The notes: a model not told the origin generated them from the sequence alone. A DNA stretch of 64,000 bases from Straminergon stramineum (GCA_963920665.1 OY987264.1:30670906-30734905); one strand, 5' to 3'. Counted from the first letter of the stretch, positions 46,734-59,630 are shown. Program-made: numbers and translations.

Positions 46734-47648
46734 TGTGACAATAACCAAATGGAAATTTGTATTAACTTAAGTTAGGGGGTGGAATTTCCAAAACTCTAAT
46801 TTCAGGAAAGAAGGAAATTCACAGTGTGCCGAATTTCGGAAACCAAGCTGGAATCAGGAAGGTCTGACAATCACAGGGTAATTAATTCATCAAACCGCTG
46901 TCAATCAAAGAGGAATTAATTCTTTCTATACACAAGCTTTCAGTACCAGTACTTCTCACTCTGGCAGCTTTCATTTTGATAAAAAAAAAAAGCCTGCCTC
47001 TCTTAACAGTAAAATACTAGCGGTGTGGTAGACAGAAATGATGTTTAGAAATGGTGTTGAAGTTTGTGCCGATCTTCAAGGAACTGTGAGTAACTTAGTG
47101 GCAGGAACTCATTCGAATGAACTCAAGCACTGCCCACAAAGCTAACAATATTGACAGTGCTTATTGTATACTAAATTCCAAGGCAGGGTAGCAGACCTGA
47201 GGTGTCTTTATGTGTTCTATGCATGTGCGATTATAAACTTTAGGCAGGGGTGTCGTCTTGGATGCGGTTAGGAATTGGAGTTGTAATGAGATGCTTTAAA
47301 ATTTGCCTTGCGTATATATACTTCCTATGTGCTGAAAATTGTGCTGAAAATTGTGCTGAAAATTGTTTAAATTAGATGTGTGGCACTGTGGGGATGTAAG
47401 AGAAAATGATGAACGTTGGTATCACTTTTGAAAGCACAATAAATAAATGAGTCCCAAAGTTTCAAAGATGTGTAACATTGTTAATCTATGAGGCATGGGT
47501 CCCTTTTGCATTCTTGAAAAGTAGCTCCCTACAAGGAGCAAAATTTTCTTTTGTGGCTCCTTGGGCAGCACTAATCCTTGAATTAACTAATAAATCCTGC
47601 CCAAGTATCTTGTGAAGCAAAGCAAAGCATGTGAAAGTGTAATGTTAG
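46734..47648. other. Kinase 3' UTR and downstream flank
   Basis: This interval lacks a coding frame. A triplicated TGTGCTGAAAATTG unit lies at about 47328-47365. AATAAA-type signals occur at about 47440-47447, but I cannot tell which, if any, is used. Confidence 0.45.
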
Positions 47649-48522
47649 ATTAACCCCTAAAATCAATTGGACAAAATGGATTTTAGGTAGGTTCCTATGA
47701 GCTCAATTTTTGGTGAAACTTTTTTCAAAAGATAGGAAAAAAGATCAACTTCATGGGAATATAGTTTTGATTTCAACGAGTGACTAAGAGCTAAAGTTAT
47801 ACCACAAAAAGCTTGAAACTGAATTTGGTGGGCAATACAAAAACAACTTATGGGATTCATTAAAAAAAAATTGTTTAACACAGTTAAGTTTGTTGGCTAA
47901 AACAATCTCACCATTAGGATCATAGTTTTTCAATCCCATCTTGGAGCTACAATAAAACCTCCCTAAGTTAATACTCACTAATTCAATAAAGATATGTTAG
48001 ACTGCATTGCTTGTCAGTCCTGACTTAACAATATGAACTATATACAAAGATCATGCCCCTCCTTAATGTAATAACCTCTTATCTAATGTGTCAAACCAAT
48101 CCCAATCCTATTGCTTTAGAGAGGTTCTACTACATTAACAATTTTGTTTTTCTTTCAATCTTGGACCTACTTCAACTTAATAATTTTTCAAAGGATGAAA
48201 AACAAATGTTTTGTTTTTAAAACTTTTTCCCCTAAACTTTCAACTTGATTCTTCAACAAACAAAATTTTTAATTCAAATTTTGTAATGCTAAAATTTTCC
48301 ACAAATGGCAGTCAAAGTCATCCGAAATTGCAAGCCAACATTCCAAAAAAAATTCAAACTTTCAATGCTTATACCTTCCAATCTTTACAGTCTAATTTCA
48401 TGAAATTTTTACAACACGCTCTTAGACAAGATCTTACAGTTACATTCTACTTTCTTAGGTGAATGCAGCAGAAATGGTAGTTGTTGACTGGTTTCAATGG
48501 CCTTGGTCTTTTAGTACTTAAA
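47649..48522 (+). mobile_element. Family B TIR element, copy B4
   Basis: The left end TTAACCCCTAAAATCAATTG and the degenerate right end GGTCTTTTAGTACTTAA bracket about 0.87 kb. It shares GGTAGGTTCCTATGAGCTCA, GGGAATATAGTTTTGATTTC and CCAATCTTTACAGTC with the other copies, in the same order. Confidence 0.7.
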
Positions 48523-49027
48523 ACAATGCAAGTACGGAGTATTAAATTAAAAACCGTATTTACATGTCATTCGACACTAAAAGTCCAGTATTGTAATTAA
48601 TTTAGCTTATATATCTTTCCATGATTGCAATGCTATCAATAGTGCATGTACAGAAGTTGAATGACATAACTGGCACTGATTGTTATCTACATGACACTGT
48701 ACCATGAAGTAGTATATACACTATAAGAACACATTTTTTGGGCCCCAAACAATGCATGAAGTGTCACCAAGTAAACCAGTTAGTGCCACATGATGAAAAA
48801 TAAGCCTCATTCAACATGGTGGAGAATCATCCCAATATACTCTTGTTGTCTAAGAAAATCCTTGAAGAAACATTACCGGTACTACTCCCCACACTCGTTC
48901 TCGTGGATACACTACTGTGACCTCGGATAACCCTCATTATGTCACAACCTCATCAAGAGTTCGGTTACTGATACAGACAAGTTCATTCTGAGGGCAAATT
49001 CATGTGCACGCCCATGTTGTGCACCCG
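48523..49027. other. Presumed 3' UTR/flank of the C3HC zinc-finger gene
   Basis: No coding exon is seen. Composition becomes more genic after about 48.83 kb, in line with 3' UTR of the minus-strand gene that ends at 49028. Confidence 0.4.
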
Positions 49028-52000
49028 TTACCTTGCCAGTAGATCTCCTTCAGAACCCATACTAAGCCTCAAGCCAGAACACTTTGTTGCATTCGGCATC
49101 CACTTAAATTCTTGGCGGTGGACTGGTAGAAACGCTGCCCAGGTACTTTCGAACTGAAACAAGAGGATCACCCTGCATCCATCATCACGAGGTGAGATGT
49201 GAAAATTGTAAAAGGAAAAGGCCATTGCATCATGGCAAATAAACTGATGTAGTAAACTGAAGAACGAAGCAACCTCTAAACACGGCCCAGGCTAAATGGG
49301 AGGTGGCCAAACAACCGAAGTGAATAAGGATTTTAAAAGAACGTAGGCCATACAAGTCGACATAAACAACCTAAACAGTAAACATAACGGTAATTTTTCT
49401 CAACGAATAGAAGTTAAGTGCCTGTGTGGCCCATTACTAGAAGAGCTCTAGGGTCCACTGGTTCCCAGAATTCTAACAAAGCCTATGCGTGGAGCCTGAT
49501 ATATTTTGACAAGTTTTTAAATAATTATATAAGATTTCATATCATCCTTTGAGAATACTTTGTGCTGTAGGCATGCACCTGGACGTTTCAGAGGACATAG
49601 TTTTCACCACAGCACGAAAGTATGAAGACGGAAAAGGGGCATTATTACCACTGACGATAACAATACAAACTTGTGACCTCACACGGCAATCGATGAAATC
49701 CAACACCACAATTGTATATTCCATCGTATTGAAAATGCTATCGCTGCGGAAGTGACCAGGATGACAATTACCTTGCGCTTGGAAGCAGCAACCTCAGATG
49801 CAGCAAAACCAGTCCCAGAACGCTGGGCCTGCAAAGCATCCAGCATAATTTGCCATCCACAGGAAATATCGGGTCCTGCGCTGCTTGTTGCTGCAGCAAC
49901 ATGACCGTTCACCCACGGACAAAAGTGCCTGTGCTGCCGAATGGGGTCGAACTGCCTTGACTGGATTTCCAGTATCCTAACATCCTCCAACGGCAATCCT
50001 GAATATACCAATTTCGCATTGTCAGCAATTGTGTAACCCTAAAATCTTCTCATGCTCCTTGAAACTTTGAATCAAAAAACTGAAGACTAAATCTGTGCAT
50101 GTATGCACGTATTCTGTATTCACAAGCAAACACACATGAACATTTCTATACATATACTAGCCAAACCTATATATAGGGACAGGGCAAGAGAAAGGGTAAA
50201 CATTTGCCGAATCACAGAAGCACTCTAGATTTTCATCGTGAACGTCGGATGAAATAATTGGATGATATTTCTGCAGGATGCAAACGTGACTGATTTTGTG
50301 CCAGGAGTCGTGACAGGGGTCTTTAATATAATAGATATGAGAGATGTTATACATAGATATGAGATGCATATGAACATATACATGTAGCATTTCATTCGAA
50401 ATGAAATCCGCGTATCTCACCTGGTGGAAAAAAAGATTGACTCTGGACTTCTTCGTTCCTCTGAACCGGGGATTCTTCTGTAATATATCCTACTGCTATT
50501 TCTTTGATCTGGAGGCTGGCGTCCGCATCATGATCCTGAATGATAGCATTCGTCGTATCAATAGTGCTCCCAGCATTGGCATCCTCGTCAGGTACTCTTT
50601 GCTTTCCTTTTCCCTCACATCTTTCGGATACTCCAGCCGAGAGAGTGTCTTCAACAAATATGTGACTGATGCCAGGTACGGCTTGCTCACTGCTTCGATG
50701 ATTATCTTTCAAGTCAACCGCCTCTGCTTCCTCAGGAGCAAAATCATCCATTAAACCACGACCAGAGACAAATTCTTCCATAAAGTCAGTACCATCAGTT
50801 GCAAACTCTGCAACGCTCTCTGCGCGATCAAAATGAGCCCCAAAATCATAAATTTCAGCTTCAGAACTACCACCAAGGACTACCCTTTCCAAACCCCCTA
50901 CTCCTGCGCTATCCCCTATTCCAGAGATTATAACTACTTCATTAGTCCGCACGCCCTCCTCAACTCCTCCATCAGCCTTGCTCTTAACTGCCCCATTGCT
51001 GTGTTCAACCAGAACCCCAGACATGGGCCCAAGGTATTCTGCCGTATTTGTGCATTGCCCATCGCTTTCTGGGGGCAAATTATCCACACTCTCCATTGAG
51101 TTCTCTTTTTTTGGTAGGTAGCGTGAATCGACGGCATTCACAGAAGAGGCATGAGGAAGGGCTATCGCAGGCTGTTTCATCGGAGGACCCGGCCACTGTG
51201 AACCTACTTCACGCTTGCGCTTCCCATTCCGTGAGGACAGACCACCGTCTAAATCACCTGTCTCCCTAACATTTACCGATGTACCCTCCATGTTACCTGC
51301 TGGAAGAGAACTGTCGTAGAGAACCGTTTCTAAGTTGCTGCCTCCATAACCAGTCTCTCCTTGGTGATCAGGTCTTCGGGATTCGTATGAAGCAGCTGCA
51401 TAAGCCGCCGCCTCATTCCTCTTGGACTGCACTCCAGTATTTAGCAAGGCAGGATTGCTAGGGGAAGGTGGCACCAAAAATGGAGCACTAAGCCTCGTAG
51501 GACGAGGCCCACCTGCAATGGTAAGTTTAAGATCTAACACGCCCTTTTGGTTAGCTGCTCTCCCCAACGTATTGACTGGTACCACTTCAATAGGTTTTGT
51601 ATGAAGAGCATCTGCTGTTTCTGAGGTAGCCAACCCCGGACCGTCTACTAACTCATCTACACCAGATCTTAAAGTGCCCGACTCTAAGTGTTTCTTTTCG
51701 GACAACAAAATTTCCTCAAATCCAGAGCTCAACAACGGAGCAGGACGATTCACTGTAGTAAAATTCCAGAGGCCAACGCTGGCCCCGCAAAGATTGCAAT
51801 CCAGGACTGCAGATGCTGGGTCGGAAGAGTCAGCATCAGCTTGGATTTGACTCCGAGGAACCTTAGCTTGAAGGTCCCCTTTGAGGTGTATGGTGACGCT
51901 AGGCGCAGGTCCCTGCGAAGTTCCTGTCCGTTCGTTGTCCTGAGCTCCTGAGTGGTCCTCGTAATCTACAGTATAAGGCAACAGCCGCGGCTCCCAGCCA

Positions 52001-53860
52001 CAAAGCGCAATCATTCGTTGAGACTGTTCCATATCAAAATTCAATAGAAATCTCAGGAAAGCCGGAGGCATCAGTTGTGCGGTCAGCTGAACCATCCTAA
52101 CTGAAACTAGAAACATCGTCATACAGAATGAAAACAAATTACTACAAACAGATGCAGCGGACATAGCTCTTGCAGAAGTATCTTCCGACAATGTGCACTG
52201 TGTACGAAGCACCCATTGTACTAATCACAAGAACCAAAGAGATGGGACGTAAGCTTCCACCGCCATGCTTACCTCATAAAATCCCTTATTCATTGCAAAA
52301 AACTCGTTCTCACTTGGGTTGGAATTCACTCCATTTCCATGCACAAATCCAGGATCGGTAGGGTTGGACTCAGAGAGAAGTTGGTCAAGTTGTGATCCTC
52401 GGGACAATCTCATCTGGTGCTTAGCAGTCTCGGAGATCACAGGGAGTGCAGATAACTGAAGAAGGCTTTCACATCGGTCAGCGTAAGCTCCTCTTAGATC
52501 TGCCACAGGCGTGGGCGGAAAAAATGCCAATGTGTCTGCACAAGGATTATTTTTCCATGCACACAAACCCTTGTGTGCAGTGTCAAGCTGCTCAGAGAAT
52601 GCGAGTGCAGCAAGTTCCACTGTTCCAAATAGAAACAAGTTCATCAAAAACTTAGTCTTCCTACGAGAGAAAACGTTCCTTGAGGAGAATAAAACACTAC
52701 AGGGCTACCTTCAGATTCTTCAAGTCTTTGAATAACGCTCACCTTGATGACGAGGCCAGGACGGGGGAACAGAGAAGCTGAGCCGGGAACCACAGGTTTC
52801 ACATGCAAGGAGGTCGATATCCACATTCACCCATCCTCTTCTTGCACAGGCCACGGGTCCTGCAACCTGAAATTGCCTCCTTACACATTAAGTTAAACGC
52901 ATTCGAATAGGATTCAGACTCGCAGCAAGCACCATAGAGTGTCGTGCGACTTGACCTATGATAATAGAAACTACTGACACGTACATATAAAATCACAATC
53001 AGAAAATAACTTTGCAGAAGAAAAAAGCTTTAACTCCACTGAAGTACAAGTAACTCTTCAAGAAAAACATATTCTGCATGGGCATATGGACCATTTGTGA
53101 TTGAATTTCTTTCAACTTCCTTGTGTAACAATTCTACCTGAGGTTTTCCAAACCAGCTGATGGATTTGTAAGTAGCCAGACGGCGGAGGAGATCACCACG
53201 GTCCCAAGGTCTGCAACCGTGTGATACTGGTGAAGGATCTACATCCCTAGGGGTTTGAAATGCTCGTCCACTCGTATTTGGCTGGTCTAATTTCTTCTTT
53301 TTGGCTGGTGAAGGACCTCCAGCAGAACTGCAAAGGATTCTTCTGTTAGATTTATGTATACGCTTTGACAACACTACCTTCCTTATGCTTTCAGTTTCAA
53401 CTTGTTCACGAATGACATGACACTGACAGAGATCTTCCTCGCAATCATCTGTCTCATTCGTGGACTAAAAAGACTTCCGACGTTCACGAGCGAACGGCCC
53501 CATTGCAATGGAGCAACCATCTAGAAACTCAAGAGTTCCAAGAAGTGACCAAATACGTGAATTTGTTTTTTTCTTGATGATTTGATTCGTTCCTCTTATC
53601 ATGCTTTTCTTAGGGTTTGATGCCTGATTCGATTGTGTAATACTTCCGGCGATGGCGTTTCAGGTAATAGCAAAAGAATATCCTTAAAATTCGTGTGCCT
53701 GATTTAGCTTTCATAATTAGACTGCAGTACAGAGCAGTGTACGACTTAAATTGTGTGATAACCCAAATTCACAGTACCTGACAGCCGGAGTAGAACTTCC
53801 TGCAAAGAGGCGTTCCATCGCCCGCTCAAAACGCTTCTCTGAAACATCTGTTAACTCCAT
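49028..53860 (-). CDS. C3HC zinc-finger protein, ZC3HC1/NIPA (ILP1) family
   Basis: Seven exons on the minus strand: 53860-53778, 53327-53138, 52866-52743, 52619-52273, 52086-50421, 49998-49772, 49153-49028. Phases agree and give about 920 residues. The N terminus is MELTDVSEKRFERAMERLFA. The zf-C3HC domain (about 62-160) has CRPWDRGDLLRRLATYKSIS, VACARRGWVNVDIDLLACET with CETC, and AHKGLCAWKNNPC. A second BIR-like zinc site is formed by LCGWEPRLLPYTVD, CNLCGASVGLW and, after a long low-complexity acidic insert, QFDPIRQHRHFCPWVNG. Relatives are nuclear; human NIPA/ZC3HC1 is tied to mitotic entry and the nuclear basket, and plant ILP1-type proteins are less studied. The last small exon is uncertain: a competing acceptor 7 bases on would give a shorter tail ending about 49105. 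The true start is the ATG at 53860; a large in-frame ATG-less extension near 52.2 kb is intronic. Confidence 0.88.
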
Positions 53861-55090
53861 TGATGAAGAATATCTGAAAATCACAGAAAAATTACGATTT
53901 TATTAAGTCTCCTGAATAGTCCAAGACAGATAATTTCATAAGCAGTATCCAAAAGATTCCGCAGAGCCACAGAAAGAATCACCAAGTCGTGTTCCAGCAC
54001 TAACATATATAAACTTTAAGATCCCTGAAGCAGACATACAACCGTCGATCTAGTCATGTGCATGTTGCAAATAAATCCCACAATGTCCCGGCGACGCACA
54101 GAAAAACTCAATTCATAAGGCACATACAAAGACAAGCCGGAAGCTGAACAGAGACTAGGGCATGTGTCACCACATTATACCAAACAGGCAAATTTCCTTC
54201 TATCAATGCGTAATCCTACAACATGAAAACAGGTTGTAAACAGTACAATACTAGAGCAAACACTTACAAGGTAAGCAATCAATAATCAACGCAAACATCA
54301 GAGACCTGTTACAATTTGAATATAATTATTACACAACGAGATGCTACAATTATGCAAACCCTAAACCTACTCTTCCTGATCCAAGCATCCACCTGCGAAG
54401 CTCATCTAGAAAACCGCGAACTAACCAATTATAGGATAGTTATTCTACAGATTGAAAGCGGACCATATTCAGTCAAATATGAGAGCGAACATTTACAAAG
54501 AAAGGAACATTCAACAAGGTCATACATGAGAGACCTGCAATAATTAGTTTAACATGTGCAGACTAACATAATTATTATTAAGAGCAGAGATCCAACAAAT
54601 TACAAACCCTAAACCTAATTTTCATAATCCAGGCATCTACGTAACATCGACGAGCCTCCTATAAAAGCTCAATACGCCCTAGAAAATCGAAACCCTAACC
54701 AACAAAGGAAGCTCACGAACGGCTATGCTGCAATAAAAATGAGTATCAAATTTTCCAGAATGCCATTTCCAGCTCCTGAAAAACTATCCCGTCACGTCAT
54801 AGCCACCCTGCTCAATCCGGATTCGAACGTTTCGAAATTCTCACCAACTCTCCAATTACCAGGATTGTAAAGCGGAAAATGCAAGGAACGAGAGAGAAAT
54901 CAACACAAGGAAAGCTACGTCGGCGAGATCTTACAGAGACTAAATTTCGTGAAGCTCCGGTGACGCTGCGGTCATGGTGAGAAGCCCTAGGGCGGGCAAT
55001 TCTACTGTACAAGAAACTAATAACTGCAGTTGGACTGCGGTCGTGGTTAAGTGAGGGGCGGTTTACCCAAGACCATAGCAAGGCGCCATT
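53861..55090 (-). promoter_or_regulatory. 5'-UTR intron and promoter of the C3HC gene
   Basis: A GT donor at 54933-54934 (GTAAGATCT on the minus strand) and an AG acceptor at 53874-53875 fit an about 1.06 kb intron in the leader, with 13 bases of UTR before the ATG. The upstream UTR exon would start near 55.05 kb. At 55094 a TTAACCCTTTAAGGCC sequence resembling family A/B ends marks the border to repeat DNA. Confidence 0.5.
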
Positions 55091-57884
55091 TCTTAACCCT
55101 TTAAGGCCTGAGCTTTTTTTGGATTTTTGCACATTTGTGAATTGTGATTATATTGTACCCAGTCATCGTCAGTATTCCTTGACGAAGAACCATAGAAGGT
55201 GTCTATATTATAAACTAGTGTGCCTTGGGTCATTGCCATAGCCAAAATAAAAGTAAAAATAATTTTTTAATTTTTAATTCAAAAAAACGTCGAAATTCAA
55301 TATCATTTTTGCCTACAAGTCAGAACACCATGAAACAAAGTCTGTGCACCCCTCTTTGCCGAGGACTTTTCGACAGTACCAAGAACGCAACCGAGGGACT
55401 TGCAGTTTGAGAGATCTCAACATAATAAACAAAACAAAACAACCTAACTTAAAGGTATGGATTCCTAGGTTCATGAGTTCATAGATTCTTTACTCACATG
55501 CTAGCACTCCTAGCTTAGTTGTAGGTAGCAAAAGTATTCTATTGAAAATTGAATATGATTTAAAAGGTTAGTTTTGGGCTCAAAAACAAAGTTTGACCAT
55601 ATAGTAATGGAACTAGTCTTTTAGGGGGATAAGTATTGCGTTAGAAAATCTTCAATAGTATGTAAATACTTTATCTAGGTAAAACATTGTGCCCAAGATT
55701 TGGATTGAAGATCACATGTATCCCCCATCCATGCAACTTCCAACCAATGACAAATCTCTAAGTGTGCAAAAGCAAAAAGAATCTTACTATGAATAATGTC
55801 AATACCCTATTTGGCACATTTGCAAAACAATGACAAAAATTGAATTTTTATTGTGATAAAGAAAATACTTCAAGAAGTCACACATTATAGTAAGCTTTAA
55901 AGTTGGACCATTAGATATGCTCATCTACAAAGAGAACTTCCATTGGCAAGCACAAAAACTAAGTTTCTTTTTAACCATCGAGAGTGTTTAAAAAAAATAT
56001 TTTATTTACTTGGTTCCCATAGTAAAGGGGCCTTCATTTGGGCCAAGGTTCATTAGAGCATCTCTAGCAATTCATTTTAAAATGAGCACACCAAAGCTCT
56101 TTTGGCATGTGGCAGTCTAATGACAAGCCCCAATGATTTACTATGCCCCCACCAACACACATCAAAGCTCCAAATCCCAAGGCTAGAGTTATGAGAGCCT
56201 AACATGCTGCTTCAATTTTGGATAAAAATTTGCTTGCGGGAGTCTAATTTTAGAAATGCAACTTTTTGTCACGTTACTCCTCCCTCAAAAACAACAACAA
56301 ACCCTCCCCTTTTTTCCAATACCATGGCGCAAGTCAAATGGGTCTGCCACTGCAAATTAAAGTGTCTAGACTGATTTTTCAAGGGACTTGGGTTGAAAAA
56401 CAGCAAAGGTTACAACTAGTGGGACAATTCTAAGCTTCTGGGCATGCTAAATCATTTGAAGGGGTAGTGTGGCATGTCCTAGGGGAGAAGCTCTTAAGTT
56501 TTTATAATGAGGTCTAGTTGGAATCATCCATGGCCAAAGTAGATAATATCTTACACCTCACAAGCATAGATTTTGTCTATTTAGTTGATATAGTATTCAC
56601 ATTGTTGAATTTATAAATTAGTAAATATTGAGTCATATCTAACAAAATTGGAAACGAATGCATTCTAGTGGTCACTTGCTCGTAAGGTTCATATTTCAAT
56701 AGTAGGATTTAAAGAGTTCATTTTGGTGACAAGTTTCTATTGGAGTATTGTGGATAATCCTATAACACTTCTACAGACACTAAGTGTCCATTTCAGGATG
56801 ACTTCATTTAAGACTTTAGGATGAAAAAAAGGTTTTTTAATCCAATTTTTTTGAAGATTCTTAATTACATTTTTAGTGAGTACTATTTCAAATTCCTTCA
56901 TTATAGTATTATTGAATTTTCTAAAGAAAAAGATGCTTAATTCAAGCATCACCCTTGTAGTGTAATTTTGCCATTTCTTGCTATTTACTCTTAATGTAAA
57001 TTCTAGCCATAAAAATGATATTTTTTGAAATTGAGCCCAACTAATGATATGAAGATTATAAAGTGAAAATTTAATTAATCTACATATTTTCTAGCAATAT
57101 GAACTTTGGTCCTATAACCATGGTTTATCGATTTCCTAATTTTAGAGTGACACAATATCTTTAGTTCATACTATGATATTATTTACTATGATATACATCT
57201 ATTCTTCATTTTTTTCTTAAAAATTTGTCAAGAATTTCAAATTTTACTCCAAAAATTTGAAAATTTATGACTTATAGTAGAAGATGAAATTAGAAAAAAA
57301 GATGCTAATTTTCATAATGATACTTTACTCCCACTACTCAAGTTGAGTCGCCCCCCTAAAACATAACTTTTTTTCTGTTTTTTATTCATCATAACAATTA
57401 GATTCCCTAGAAGTTTGTTTGTTTCCATAGTCTCAAAAAAGAATGAGAAAAAAACCAAAAAAATTAAATTAGATGTCCAAACCCTTTTTGGAGCTTATGG
57501 GAGATAACTTTTTGAACTTTATACTTGACGTTGTTCATTAATAATCTCTTCTCCCTTTCCATTTGAAGAGAGAGAGAGAGTTAATTATATATTTAGTTAA
57601 AAAAATGTCATAAGGTGGTTGAACCTCTTGGACTCATACTAGGGATAATTCCCCTATTTTGAACCAATAGTTTAGGGCCTTTTATAGTGTTTTGAAAATC
57701 GCATGCCTTATTTAACAATGTTATGTATTCCCTCACTTGGTGTGAATTATTCATAGTACTCTGTATGAACCTATGAATCTATGAATGCCTCTTTGCTAGT
57801 TAAATATATGGAAATGGATTCTAAGCAAACTTGTGAGTTTATGTATTAAAATAAAACATCACAAGTTCCCTTCAATAAGGTCAA
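55091..57884. other. AT-rich intergenic DNA with repeat fragments
   Basis: No gene is visible. A reverse copy of family K lies at about 56480-56720. A short GA microsatellite is at about 57568-57580. Other sequence looks like decayed, unidentified repeats. Confidence 0.5.
56480..56720 (-). repeat. Family K repeat, copy K3
   Basis: In reverse complement it reads CTACTTTGGCCATGGATGAT, TAAATAGACAAAATCTATG and GACTCAATATTTAC, collinear with K1 at 29.05-29.32 kb. Similarity is moderate and the ends are undefined. Confidence 0.45.
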
Positions 57885-58090
57885 GGAGGGTTGACCCCCT
57901 TATTGCCCCGTATTTTACCCTTGGAGAAAATACGATTTTTTTTTCATTTTCCACCCATGTCAAAAATTGCAAATTTTGAGTTTAGATTTGGAATCAGAGA
58001 GGCAAAGAAATACAAAATTTATGTGACATGAAATAAGGGGTGATGTTTTCATTTACCCTTGGCTGGGGGCAATAAGGGGGTCAATCCTCC
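57885..58090. mobile_element. Family C MITE, copy C1
   Basis: GGAGGGTTGACCCCCTTATT then GCCCC at the left is inverted at 58065-58090 with one mismatch. The element is 206 bp. Internal GCAAATTTTGAGTTTAGATT and following TTGGAATCAGAG align with C2 and C3. No clear target duplication remains. Confidence 0.85.
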
Positions 58091-58113
58091 CTATCCAGCA
58101 CCTAATGAAACAA

Positions 58114-58350
58114 GGCTGGGTGAACTGCCCCCTTGCTCATCTCCGAGGGTAAATGTTGAAATTTTTTGTTTGATACATGAAAAAATTTGCAAATTTTGAA
58201 TTTTTATTTGGCAATCAAAGGCCCCTAATTCGTTAGGAGAGGTGTACAAGATAAACTTTCCAAGCACAAAATAGTGGGGCTTTTATTTTACTTGCACCCC
58301 TAGAATGACTTGGAGGGGGGGTACGAGTGAGTGGGTAAGTTCACCCTGCC
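58114..58350. mobile_element. Family C MITE, copy C2
   Basis: GGCTGGGTGAACTGCCCCCT at the left pairs with GTAAGTTCACCCTGCC at the right, allowing a short gap. Internal AAAATTTGCAAATTTTGAAT, AAAGGCCCCTAATT and AAGCACAAAATAG are shared with C3. It is 237 bp and lies only 23 bases from C1. Confidence 0.8.
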
Positions 58351-58671
58351 CATGAGCCAACATCATACTATACATCAGGGCTTTTCTTTTGGCTCTCTGG
58401 TACCAAATTGCACCAAATAATAATAATATGTCTAAAAGTGGCAAAAAACTATAAAGTTTTTCACTAGAAAACTTCAAATTAGTAAATAATCTTGGATGAA
58501 ATTGCCAAATTTTGGATGAAAAGAGAATTACATACATGTGATATATACTTGCTAATGTGATATTTTCTATCCTATGTGTGGATGAATGTTGAAATTTAGA
58601 GCACCACTATAACAATTTATATTGCTACTTTGGCACTTCATAAAAAATGAAAAGAAAAGCCTTGTTGTAAA

Positions 58672-59228
58672 ATAGGAGGCTCGAAATCCGTACAGGCTCT
58701 AAAACTGCCCACCTCCTCAAATGTACATTGTTTGAACATGGTTTTTTTTCATCTTTACAAGGATGTACCAACAATGTACATTTAAGGGCTGGGGTAGATT
58801 GACCCCCTCACTTGTCCCTAAGGAAAAAACCTGAAATTTTTTATTTGTCATGCATGATAAAATTTGCAAATTTTGAATTCATATTTGCAATTAGAGGCCC
58901 CAAATTAGCTATGGGAAGTTGTGAAGATAAATTAATGAAGCACAAAATAGGGGGGCTTTTTTTTACAAACAACCTAGGATTGAATTTGGGGGATGAGCAA
59001 GGGGGCCAATCCACCCCGGCCCATTTAAGGAGGTGGGCGATTTTAGAGCCCTATGCCATTTCGACTTCAATAATTCATAACTAATTCCACAAAGCTCCAA
59101 AAATTATGAAACGACTTGGATTAGATGCCAATTCCACTTGTCCTTCAACGAAAATTTACTAAAAAATATTTCAATAAGTTTCACCTCCCCAAAATTCAGT
59201 TTCAGCTCTTAGAAGGGCGCTTCATGGA
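58672..59228 (+). mobile_element. Repeat D, copy D2, interrupted by C3
   Basis: The left arm (GGCTCTAAAACTGCCCACCT, then CCTCAAATGTACA) is inverted near 59023-59051 (AGGAGGTGGGCGATTTTAGA, then GCC). The whole segment is the reverse complement of D1 at 31438-31735, except for the C3 insertion. It abuts the upstream flank of the gene starting at 59631. Confidence 0.82.
58788..59021. mobile_element. Family C MITE, copy C3, with 8-9 bp target duplication
   Basis: The left end GCTGGGGTAGATTGACCCCC and the right end, GGGGGCCAATCCACCCCGGC, are inverted with about three mismatches. CATTTAAGG flanks both sides (58779-58787 and 59022-59030). An 8-9 bp duplication is typical of Mutator-like elements. 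The interrupted sequence exists uninterrupted in D1. Confidence 0.88.
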
Positions 59229-59630
59229 CCTCCAACCTTACATTGGGTAAGAAAAAATTAACTGAAAAAAAGCGGTAACTTGACATTTCAAAAAGTGACG
59301 GGAGTACGAGAGCTCCACTCTCGTACGGGAAACCCGCCGTGACTTCAGTCCGCTCCAGATTTGGAGCTCCTGCCACTTTTGTCCCTTGCGCACGTTTGAC
59401 CCCTTCCACACCGCCCTCCTCTGTTGCCGCTGCCCCAGCCCCATTCAAACTCTGAGTCTGTCCTCCCGTTTCCCCTGTTCTCTCTTCGAGCCACGCTACT
59501 TATTGTCCTCATTTCTGCACGGTGAACCTCTGGACTCATCACATTGCGTCTTCCTTCTTCCGATTCCTTTATCTCGCTCGGATTCTGGTTTCGATCATTG
59601 GTGAAGAAAGGACGGCAGGCGCAAATCGTT
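59229..59630 (+). promoter_or_regulatory. Upstream flank and leader of the 59.6 kb gene
   Basis: Composition turns genic at about 59.28 kb. A perfect palindromic arm pair, GTACGAGAG (59304-59312) and CTCTCGTAC (59318-59326), lies about 305 bases before the start codon. CT-rich sequence at 59430-59600 is typical of a plant leader. Confidence 0.5.

Noticed and set aside
52087..52212. ATG-containing extension of the large C3HC exon
   Set aside because: It is the upstream intron; CTG ACC after an AG at 52087-52088 restores the phase with exon 4 and the family sequence.
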